From Lachnospiraceae bacterium (lineage in GTDB: Bacteria > Bacillota > Clostridia > Lachnospirales > Lachnospiraceae), in contig CAAEHZ010000295.1 of NCBI GenBank assembly GCA_900755865.1, positions 1 to 5,476 of the forward strand: DNA of 5,476 nucleotides, read 5' to 3'. Every line of letters begins with the position of its first letter. Position 1 is the first letter of the stretch. Below the pieces are notes generated by a model, which was not told the origin of the DNA, made no database searches, and saw nothing but the letters and a program-made list of their open reading frames with translations. Below, piece after piece: positions 1 to 5,476 of this stretch. The position numbers were made by a program, and so were the translations under genes.

Positions 1-568
1 GGGACATGACAACCAGCGAATAGGCGCCCTTTAATTTTCCCATGGCGCGCCCCACCGCCTCTTCTACAGAGGAAGTATTTAACCGCTCTCTGGCGATATA
101 ATAGGCAATGACCTCCGAATCGATTGTCGTCTGGAAAATGGCTCCCGTATATGCCAGTTCTCTCCGAAGCTCCGGTGTATTAATCAGATTTCCGTTATGT
201 GCCAGTCCCAGAGTTCCCTTTACATAATTGAGTACAAGGGGCTGTGCATTTTCCCGGCAGGAGCTTCCTGCGGTGGAATACCGTACATGCCCGACACCGA
301 TATCTCCCTTCAGCTTCTCCAGCTGCTCCGGTGTAAAGGCTTCGTTTACCAGTCCCATATCCTTACCGGAAAGCACCCTTCCCTTGGGGCCCTTTGTATC
401 GCTTACCGCAATACCGCAGCTTTCCTGACCCCTGTGCTGCAGCGCCAGAAGTCCGTAATAAATGGTGGACGCTACATCACCGCCATCAAAATCGTAAACG
501 CCAAATACACCACATTCTTCTTTTAGCTTGTCATTATTTTCTGTCTGAATAGAAATGTTCTCTGTCAC
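1..568 (-). CDS. purF: Amidophosphoribosyltransferase (glutamine PRPP amidotransferase), N-terminal part, cut at window edge
   Basis: This enzyme catalyses the first committed step of de novo purine synthesis in the cytoplasm: PRPP plus glutamine gives 5-phosphoribosylamine. The visible 189 residues are the class II (Ntn) glutamine amidotransferase domain. Seen directly: the nucleophile Cys19 in EECGVFGVYD, HRGQES at 45-50, GHVRYST at 93-99, LAHNGNL at 122-128 (oxyanion-hole Asn125-Gly126), and the conserved Asp150 in TTIDSEVIAYY. The 18 residues before Cys19 would be a propeptide removed to expose the N-terminal cysteine, as in the Bacillus-type enzyme. The phosphoribosyltransferase domain lies beyond base 1. 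I chose the GTG start at 566-568 because an in-frame TAA lies 12 codons upstream, no in-frame ATG lies between, and AGAGAGG sits 9 bases before it. It is the last gene of the minus-strand series and has a likely promoter of its own. Identity is secure; the exact start is less so. Confidence 0.96.
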   Translation of the reverse strand, partial: MTENISIQTENNDKLKEECGVFGVYDFDGGDVASTIYYGLLALQHRGQESCGIAVSDTKGPKGRVLSGKDMGLVNEAFTPEQLEKLKGDIGVGHVRYSTAGSSCRENAQPLVLNYVKGTLGLAHNGNLINTPELRRELAYTGAIFQTTIDSEVIAYYIARERLNTSSVEEAVGRAMGKLKGAYSLVVMS

Positions 569-577
569 CGGCTTTTT

Positions 578-584
578 CCTCTCT
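578..584 (-). promoter_or_regulatory. Ribosome binding site supporting the GTG start of purF
   Basis: AGAGAGG read on the minus strand, 9 bases upstream of the GTG at 566-568. It is the only purine-rich Shine-Dalgarno-like sequence in the short space between the upstream in-frame stop and the conserved Cys codon. It therefore favours GTG over the in-frame TTG and CTG codons further upstream. Confidence 0.7.
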
Positions 585-609
585 GCCTTTTTCAGCAATT
601 ATCGCATAT

Positions 610-638
610 ATCATAGCTTAACGGGGTTTATAAGTCAA
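610..638 (-). promoter_or_regulatory. Predicted sigma-A promoter for purF
   Basis: On the minus strand, TTGACT (633-638) is followed by a 17-base spacer and TATGAT (610-615). Each box matches the housekeeping consensus at 5 of 6 positions and the spacing is optimal. The -35 box lies within the last codons of the 391-residue gene, over its Ile-Asp-Leu end. The expected transcription start is near 602-604, giving a leader of about 35 bases before the GTG. That is too short for a riboswitch, and I see no PurR-type operator. I cannot tell from sequence alone whether it is the main source of purF transcript or supplements read-through. Confidence 0.65.
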
Positions 639-1803
639 TAGAGGAATCAAAGCGCTCCACCATGCCCATGATTTCTTCCGCATAGACAGGATAACGCTTT
701 ACCACCTCCATAATTTCCTTTCTTGCTGTGTCTGCCACCCCGTTATTATAGTCCATCTGCTTGCGCAGCGACTGCCTTCTCAGAATCAGTTCATGCCGGA
801 TTTCCACCATTTCCCGCTTATCCAGAAGGGCTCCCGGCTGGGAAGTCCATCTCTCCGGGTCTGTAATATGGAAGTTCCGCATCCTGCTTACCAGCTCCCG
901 CTGATAATAATCCAGCTTTCCTTCTGCCTCCGCGTACTGCTTCCTTTCTTCCTTTTCCTGCTGATACTGCTGCCAGAGCTTCCTCAAACCTTCCGCGCTC
1001 TGGGTTTCATATTTTATATAGAGGTATTCCAGAAGATTTCTGTTGTTCACATAACGGATTTTTACCTTATTCTGTAACAGAATCAGCTTGTTGATACCAT
1101 TTTCCACCCGCTGCAATTCCCTGTCGCAGTCTGTATACTTTACAACCAGCACCGTCACCGCCAGAGTAACCGCTCCCGCTGCCAGCAGGTATCCCGCTCT
1201 GGTATTCATCCGGAACCCGAACTGTAAAAGCAGAAGCAGAATCAGGCAGACTCCAAAGGCGGTCAGGAAAATCACCGCCATTCCTCTGAAATTTCCCATC
1301 ATATTTTCCAGTTCCAGCCGCCTGTATTCGTAGGCGTGCCTTTCCCTGTCCAGCTTTTTCAAATCCTGCTTTATCAGCTCCCGGTAATTTTCCCCCTCGG
1401 AAAGCTTCTGAATCCCTTCCTGTACCTGATTCTCCTGCTTTCTTATCCGGTAATAATCCTCATCCGCCATCCGGTTTTGTCTGGTACGGTACTTTTCCCG
1501 CTCTTCCTCCAGGGCAAGAAGCTTTCTCGCGGTAACATTCAGTTCCTCCCGCTCCTCCTCCGGCAGGGCATCAATTTCCTCCGTATCTGTCAGATAAGCC
1601 GTCACCAGAGAATATTCCCCCGTCAGAAGCTTCAGTTCCTTCGCCGCCTCCGCCATCTGCTCCAGACATCCTGTAATATACCGGCTTCGCTGCTCCTCCT
1701 TTGAAAAATCCACATCATCTCTTGCGTAGACAATATTTTCCCAGTTATCCTCCGGTATTTCCTGCTTCTTTTTTCTTTGAAAAAGTTTTTTCCAAAAGCC
1801 CAT
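628..1803 (-). CDS. Coiled-coil membrane protein with central transmembrane hairpin, function unknown
   Basis: I do not recognise a named family for this 391-residue protein. Seen: a very basic N-terminus (MGFWKKLFQRKKKQE), then charged, Glu/Lys/Arg-rich helical sequence from about 35 to 170 with coiled-coil character. Two hydrophobic segments follow at about 174-197 (including CLILLLLLQFGF) and 203-222 (including AAGAVTLAVTVLVV), joined by a short RMNTRAG turn. A second charged, Tyr-rich helical stretch runs from about 225 to 370. There is no signal peptide. The positive flanks and the tiny loop fit a hairpin anchor with both coiled-coil arms in the cytoplasm. The ATG at 1801-1803 is supported by AAGGG 4 bases upstream. 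It starts 17 bases after the stop of the TPR-like gene, so it is very probably cotranscribed with the three genes before it. A plausible role is a membrane tether or scaffold for those proteins, but this is inference. Confidence 0.85.
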   Translation of the reverse strand: MGFWKKLFQRKKKQEIPEDNWENIVYARDDVDFSKEEQRSRYITGCLEQMAEAAKELKLLTGEYSLVTAYLTDTEEIDALPEEEREELNVTARKLLALEEEREKYRTRQNRMADEDYYRIRKQENQVQEGIQKLSEGENYRELIKQDLKKLDRERHAYEYRRLELENMMGNFRGMAVIFLTAFGVCLILLLLLQFGFRMNTRAGYLLAAGAVTLAVTVLVVKYTDCDRELQRVENGINKLILLQNKVKIRYVNNRNLLEYLYIKYETQSAEGLRKLWQQYQQEKEERKQYAEAEGKLDYYQRELVSRMRNFHITDPERWTSQPGALLDKREMVEIRHELILRRQSLRKQMDYNNGVADTARKEIMEVVKRYPVYAEEIMGMVERFDSSIDL

Positions 1804-1820
1804 CTTTCCCTTGCCTTTCC

Positions 1821-2678
1821 TTATACCTCAGACACATAACTTCTGTATGCCTCTTTCAATCCAAGCATATTTCTGTCATTTTCCCCATCGTACTTCTGCA
1901 GTTCTCCCGCCTGACGCATTTCCCGCCATCTGTGAAGCTGCAAATATTCCGTCTGTTCCTCCCAGAGGCGTTCCCCTGCTTCCATCTTCTTTTCCAGCTC
2001 CAGAGTTTCCCCGTAAAATTCCGGATGCTCCGCCACAAGAGAAACATATGCCTCCTCGGATAACAGCAGCCGCATGGCAGCCAGATATTCCAGACAGTCC
2101 TCTTTATTTCCCGCTATCTGGTATGCCTTCTGAAAACATTCCGCCGCCTTTTCATAAATCATCATTCCGGCTAATGCCACTCCCTTGTTATGCCAGATTG
2201 CCCCAAGACATTCCGCCGCTGGAAGCACTGCCCCCGTTTTTTCCGTTTCCTGCCAGGTATTAAGAAGCCTGTCATACTCCCGGATTGCAAGCATGTACTT
2301 CTTCTTTTTCACCAGATAATCAATCTGGCTCTTTCTCTTTTCTATCCGGCTTAAGCCTGCTCCCTGCTTTAATACCCGCTCGACCTCTCCGATAACTGTG
2401 CCATCATAAAACCCCGTATCCTGTAAAATTTCCGCCACAAATACGCTTAAGGAACCCTTTTTATGTACCATTGGGTAGAGCCTTCTGGCAAGCTGCTTTC
2501 TGCCACATTCCTCCTCAATCCAGCTGATTATCCCGTCATTCATCAGAGAAGTGTCCAGCAGGAAAGCATTTTCCTTCAACAGGTAGCACAGCTCTTCCAT
2601 GCAGAAAGCATTCATTCCCAGTCCAGGAACCGGATATGGAGTTTTTGCATAATTTCCCACGCAGACGCTGACCCGCAT
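1821..2678 (-). CDS. Soluble TPR-like protein with a novel N-terminal domain, function unknown
   Basis: This is a 285-residue cytoplasmic protein with no signal peptide or membrane segment. Residues 1-105 form a region I do not recognise. It opens MRVSVCVGNYAKTPYPVPGL, contains FCMEELCYLL and four cysteines (6, 26, 31, 58), and may be mostly helical. From about 115 the sequence becomes paired amphipathic helices. One TPR-like helical pair around 160-190 contains WHNKGVALA and YEKAAECFQKAYQIAG. A helix with KYMLAIREYDRLL (127-139) resembles the first helix of another repeat. The C-terminal part (about 225-285) is charged and helical. TPRs usually bind partner proteins, so an adaptor role beside the neighbouring Hsp70/actin-like protein is possible. 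The ATG at 2676-2678 is preceded by AGGGGAG with 5 bases of spacing. The gene starts 15 bases after the DUF5716-like gene ends, implying cotranscription. Confidence 0.85.
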   Translation of the reverse strand: MRVSVCVGNYAKTPYPVPGLGMNAFCMEELCYLLKENAFLLDTSLMNDGIISWIEEECGRKQLARRLYPMVHKKGSLSVFVAEILQDTGFYDGTVIGEVERVLKQGAGLSRIEKRKSQIDYLVKKKKYMLAIREYDRLLNTWQETEKTGAVLPAAECLGAIWHNKGVALAGMMIYEKAAECFQKAYQIAGNKEDCLEYLAAMRLLLSEEAYVSLVAEHPEFYGETLELEKKMEAGERLWEEQTEYLQLHRWREMRQAGELQKYDGENDRNMLGLKEAYRSYVSEV

Positions 2679-2693
2679 GTTTTCTCCCCTTTT

Positions 2694-3941
2694 CTAATAT
2701 AATTCCAGCTTTTGTTTCCACTGCTTTCCGGTAGCTGCCCGGATTTCCCCGAAGCCCAAATCCTCCAGTTCTGCTATCAGAACCCGCTCCGATTCCATAT
2801 AAAAGTTCCCTCTGATTCTGGCTGCCTCCCCGGAGAAATCCTTCAGTGTCAGTAATTTCGTCACCGCACTTTTTCCCATAAGAGGCGTAATCACAAGGGG
2901 CAGCACATTTCCGCCCTGTATGTAAAATTCAAAGGTGTACTCTGCCTCATACCAGTTTTCCCCGGCATCCAGCAGCGCATAGTAGGAATCCTCTCCCTGC
3001 CTTAAAATATGCAGCCCCACATTTGCCTTCAACTTTTCATTTCCCAGAAACACATGGGATTTGCTGATCTCTCCGGGAGAAATTTTTTCCAGCGCCCCGT
3101 AGCAGGCTCCCTTGCTGAACAGATTGTTTCCCTGAAAAACCCTTCTTCCCCGACAGAAATACCGCAGTGATTCCTTCATCCAGTCCTGGTCGAAAATATC
3201 CCCGATAAGGAATACACTGCACACGTTTTCTCCCTCACAGCACTCCCTTCCAATCTGCAAAAGAGTCCTGTCCATATCCTCCCCGCTTCCCTCCGGGAAG
3301 GGATATTCTCTTTCTTCTATAAAAGCCACTATGGGCGTAGTCCGCCTGTTGCACTCCATCCGGTAGGTGCGAACCATATCCCGCGTTCCATCCAGCAACA
3401 GTGCCTGATGCAGCCATAGTTCCTGCGTCTGGTGTATCAGATAATAATAGTAGCTTTCCGTATGGCTCTGGTAAAACACCCTGTCCGTTTTCAGGTGCAG
3501 CCCTGCGGTCACCTGATTTAACACCTCCAGCATCCTGCCATCCAGCACTCTGCTGGTAAACATGACTGCTGTTATTTTATCCGTGGAAACCACCTGGGAA
3601 AGCAGCCCCAGACTTCTCTTCACAAAAAGGGTCAGCAGTGCAACGGGCTGGAAGCTCTCGCCCTCAATTAAAACCGGCTCCCCGTCCAGCGCCTGCGCCA
3701 GCAAATCATGCACCAGGATTCCGTTCTGTTCCTTTTCATACCGCAATGCTTCCTTCCCGTAAAACCACTGGTTCACACCGGGTCTTTTACAGAGCACTGC
3801 CGGGATATTGTAAAGCTGATCCCCCGCCACCTGGGAAAGGGTTTCCACCTCCGACTTTTCGGAAATGCTATAACTTATCTGACAGAAATCATTTTCCAAA
3901 TCGTACCCTATAAACAGCTTTTCTCCATTAAAAAGTCCCAT
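2694..3941 (-). CDS. DUF5716-like protein: degenerate Hsp70/actin-fold domain plus beta-rich C-terminal domain
   Basis: The 415-residue protein matches my memory of the DUF5716 family of Lachnospiraceae, whose function is unknown. Order of features: 8-23 (KLFIGYDLENDFCQIS) sits where Hsp70/actin proteins carry phosphate-1 (IGIDLGTTNS); 46-65 (IPAVLC...WFYGKEA) resembles the Hsp70 'P-x-V...VG-x-A' segment; 123-133 (ITAVMFTSRVL) fits the ITVPA strand; 154-169 (RVFYQSHTESYYYYLI) fits the 'EPTAAALAY' position; 181-192 (LLLDGTRDMVRT) fits phosphate-2 (DLGGGTFD); 242-284 (SVFLIGDIFDQDW to SKGACYGAL) fits the adenosine motif and the closing GAA helix. Several diagnostic glycines are missing, so ATP binding may be altered or lost. 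Residues about 296-415 are beta-rich and end with DLGFGEIRAATGKQWKQ. The protein is soluble, with no signal peptide. The ATG at 3939-3941 has AGGGGG 5 bases upstream and lies 22 bases after the preceding stop. The fold call is by motif reading only. Confidence 0.85.
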   Translation of the reverse strand: MGLFNGEKLFIGYDLENDFCQISYSISEKSEVETLSQVAGDQLYNIPAVLCKRPGVNQWFYGKEALRYEKEQNGILVHDLLAQALDGEPVLIEGESFQPVALLTLFVKRSLGLLSQVVSTDKITAVMFTSRVLDGRMLEVLNQVTAGLHLKTDRVFYQSHTESYYYYLIHQTQELWLHQALLLDGTRDMVRTYRMECNRRTTPIVAFIEEREYPFPEGSGEDMDRTLLQIGRECCEGENVCSVFLIGDIFDQDWMKESLRYFCRGRRVFQGNNLFSKGACYGALEKISPGEISKSHVFLGNEKLKANVGLHILRQGEDSYYALLDAGENWYEAEYTFEFYIQGGNVLPLVITPLMGKSAVTKLLTLKDFSGEAARIRGNFYMESERVLIAELEDLGFGEIRAATGKQWKQKLELY

Positions 3942-3963
3942 AGAATCCCCCTTTTAAGGCTTT

Positions 3964-5476
3964 CTACCTGATTTCAAATAACTGTCCGTTCAAAAAGTCC
4001 TTTTTCCGGTATTCCTCCAGCAGATTTTCCAGAGTATCATAATCCTGCAGATTCCTGCTGATAACAATATCATTTACCATCTGATACCGGCTGTCAGTTT
4101 CCTCGCTTCTGATATCGCTTTTCTGTAAGGTGCCGCTCTCCGTCAGTTGTTCTTCCCCGTTTTTCTCCTCGGTAATATAATACTGCACCGTTTCCCCGAA
4201 AAACAGGACAAACTCCTTGACAAAGACGCTGCCGAACACTTCCTGCATATATTCCGCCGTGTATTCTCCCGCTTCATCCCCCTGTCTGGAAAATACATAA
4301 TGAAGGCAGACCCTTGCTCCCGGCGTACTGTGGTATTCAATAATTGCCTTATCTGCCATATCGTGCAGTACCTGTGGAATTTCTCCATACTCCCGGAAAA
4401 ATTCCAGATGGATTCCCTCTGCAAGAAATTCCTTTAAAAACTGCTCTGCCAGCCCCAGCACCTTCTCATTTCTTTCTTCCCGCATTTCCGCATAATACTT
4501 TAAAAATGCCAGCCGGCATATTTTCCGTACAGGCTCACCCCTGTAATACATCGCCTGTATCTCCTGGAAAACCTCCCCCTCTGTCACCCTGTCCCTGGTA
4601 AAATAGTCATAGGCACACTGGGATAAAAAGGCTTCCTCCACCTCCGGCTTTGCCCCCTGGGAAACATAGTACCGGAAAATTTCCATCTTTTCTCCCACAA
4701 AGGCACCGGAATAAAGCATCTGTACCAGAATCCGCTCGCACAGCCTGTAACAGTCCACCTCAAAGGCACGCGCCGCCTTCCAGATATCCCTGAGGTTCTT
4801 CGTCATTCCCCGATAATAATCCGCAAGATAGGAAAGTACCACACTGTCATATTTGCCCTTGCGGAAGGCATAAACCGCAGCCGCCGTCAAAACGGCATCC
4901 TCGCACATATTATTCCGCTCCATCAGGGGACTTATCAGCCGTACCAGAAGCTTTGCATCCACAAAGTAGGGGCCGTAGCTTTCCAGCCACTGCGCCGCCA
5001 AATCATAATTTCCCCTGAAAATCATATATTTCAGGGCAATGCCCCGCTCCTCCATGGTAAGCTCTTCCCCGGGAAGTCTTTGTAAATACTCGTCCAGACA
5101 CCGCATCTGGTCTGTTTCATAATAATATTGCAGAATCCGCAAGGTCAGTTCCCGTTTCAGATTTCCCTCACAGATATCCGACTCTGCCACCCGTACCATC
5201 CGCTCGTTGACCGCTTCCGCATCCTCCAGCCCTGCCCGTTCATTGTCACACAGGTACAAATCCAGCGGCAGACAGTTCTTCACAAGAGGCAGAACCGTCC
5301 TTAAAAATTTCCCGGGCAGCATCAGCTTTTCCAACGTATATTCCGCACTTTTCATAAACCGGTTTTCTGCGCCGTCCTCAAAAACAACCGTGCAGTCATT
5401 TCCATACAGCGCCACCCAGGTTTCCCTGTTGTTCAGGACATACCTCTCCGGGCGGCTGCTTCCCGGCTGATATACA
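3964..5476 (-). CDS. DUF5717-like large protein, C-terminal 503 residues (start outside window)
   Basis: The reading frame stays open to base 5475, so the N-terminus is off the window. The GTG at 5413-5415 codes an internal valine and is not a start, because ERYVLNNRETW precedes it in frame. The protein resembles what I remember as DUF5717, a large Lachnospiraceae family next to DUF5716 with no known function. Numbering visible residues from 1: about 11-80 is beta-like (ETWVALYGNDCTVVFEDG); about 85-360 is an alpha-solenoid of paired amphipathic helices (for example GIALKYMIFRGNYDLAAQWL and AVYAFRKGKYDSVVLSYLADYY); about 363-455 is a beta-sandwich-like region with VFVKEFVLFFGETVQYYITEE. The C-terminal segment contains SRYQMVNDIVISRNLQDYDT and ends in LFEIR. 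No transmembrane helix is visible. It is the first visible gene of a tightly spaced four-gene unit. The coding call is secure; the family name is from memory. Confidence 0.85.
   Translation of the reverse strand, partial: VYQPGSSRPERYVLNNRETWVALYGNDCTVVFEDGAENRFMKSAEYTLEKLMLPGKFLRTVLPLVKNCLPLDLYLCDNERAGLEDAEAVNERMVRVAESDICEGNLKRELTLRILQYYYETDQMRCLDEYLQRLPGEELTMEERGIALKYMIFRGNYDLAAQWLESYGPYFVDAKLLVRLISPLMERNNMCEDAVLTAAAVYAFRKGKYDSVVLSYLADYYRGMTKNLRDIWKAARAFEVDCYRLCERILVQMLYSGAFVGEKMEIFRYYVSQGAKPEVEEAFLSQCAYDYFTRDRVTEGEVFQEIQAMYYRGEPVRKICRLAFLKYYAEMREERNEKVLGLAEQFLKEFLAEGIHLEFFREYGEIPQVLHDMADKAIIEYHSTPGARVCLHYVFSRQGDEAGEYTAEYMQEVFGSVFVKEFVLFFGETVQYYITEEKNGEEQLTESGTLQKSDIRSEETDSRYQMVNDIVISRNLQDYDTLENLLEEYRKKDFLNGQLFEIR

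Noticed and set aside
197..526. Plus-strand 109-codon open frame
   Set aside because: It is entirely antisense to purF, whose active-site motifs fix the real frame.
569..627. Possible purine riboswitch or intrinsic terminator between the membrane-protein gene and purF
   Set aside because: The gap is only 59 bases, much of it occupied by a promoter and ribosome binding site. I found no stable GC-rich stem followed by a U-tract and no aptamer-like structure.
1768..1774. A AAA AAG slippery heptamer in the correct phase near the start of the 391-residue gene (codons for Arg10-Lys11-Lys12)
   Set aside because: It lies in a Lys-rich N-terminus where such runs arise by chance. The -1 frame stops within a few codons, I see no strong downstream stem, and the zero frame gives a sensible full-length protein.
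1778..1797. A/T-rich inverted repeat (TTTGAAAAA / TTTTTCCAAA) resembling a terminator stem
   Set aside because: It is inside the coding start of the membrane protein, has almost no loop and a bulge, lacks G-C pairs and has no clean U-tract. It is explained by the Trp-Lys-Lys-Leu-Phe-Gln codons.
1811..2263. Plus-strand 150-codon open frame, with others at 1336-1704 and 1701-2063
   Set aside because: They lie antisense to well-supported minus-strand genes, have Pro/Ser/Phe-rich low-complexity composition typical of antisense shadows, and lack convincing ribosome binding sites.
5413..5415. GTG as possible start of the DUF5717-like gene
   Set aside because: The frame continues open to the window edge with protein-like sequence (ERYVLNNRETW) and no Shine-Dalgarno sequence is placed before this GTG, so it is an internal valine.

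Overview
The window looks like chromosomal DNA of a Gram-positive anaerobe of the Lachnospiraceae (Blautia/Dorea-like Clostridia). This rests on a propeptide-type PurF, strong AGGGGAG-type ribosome binding sites, intermediate base composition (judged by eye, not counted), and two proteins that I recall as the DUF5716 and DUF5717 families, which I associate with this family. The genus is not resolvable from the sequence.

All five genes lie on the minus strand, so transcription runs from high to low coordinates. In that order they are: (1) 5476-3964, the C-terminal 503 residues of a large DUF5717-like protein whose start is outside the window; (2) 3941-2694, a 415-residue DUF5716-like protein that reads as a degenerate actin/Hsp70-fold domain followed by a beta-rich C-terminal domain; (3) 2678-1821, a 285-residue soluble protein with a TPR-like segment; (4) 1803-628, a 391-residue membrane protein with a central transmembrane hairpin between two coiled coils; (5) 568-1, the N-terminal 189 residues of purF (amidophosphoribosyltransferase), cut by the window edge.

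Genes 1-4 are separated by only 22, 15 and 17 bases. Each of genes 2-4 has its own Shine-Dalgarno sequence in the gap, so they form one transcription unit whose promoter lies upstream of the window. PurF is separated from them by 59 bases and has what looks like its own sigma-A promoter (TTGACT-17-TATGAT), whose -35 box overlaps the end of gene 4. I see no intrinsic terminator between the two units, so read-through into purF is possible.

The four genes upstream of purF have no assigned function. Their architectures suggest a chaperone-like or scaffold-like assembly at the cytoplasmic face of the membrane: a helical-repeat/beta protein, an Hsp70/actin-fold protein lacking canonical nucleotide-binding glycines, a TPR adaptor and a coiled-coil membrane anchor. 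That functional reading is inference from gene order and protein architecture only. No RNA genes, mobile elements, CRISPR arrays or significant repeats were seen. The window is almost entirely coding.
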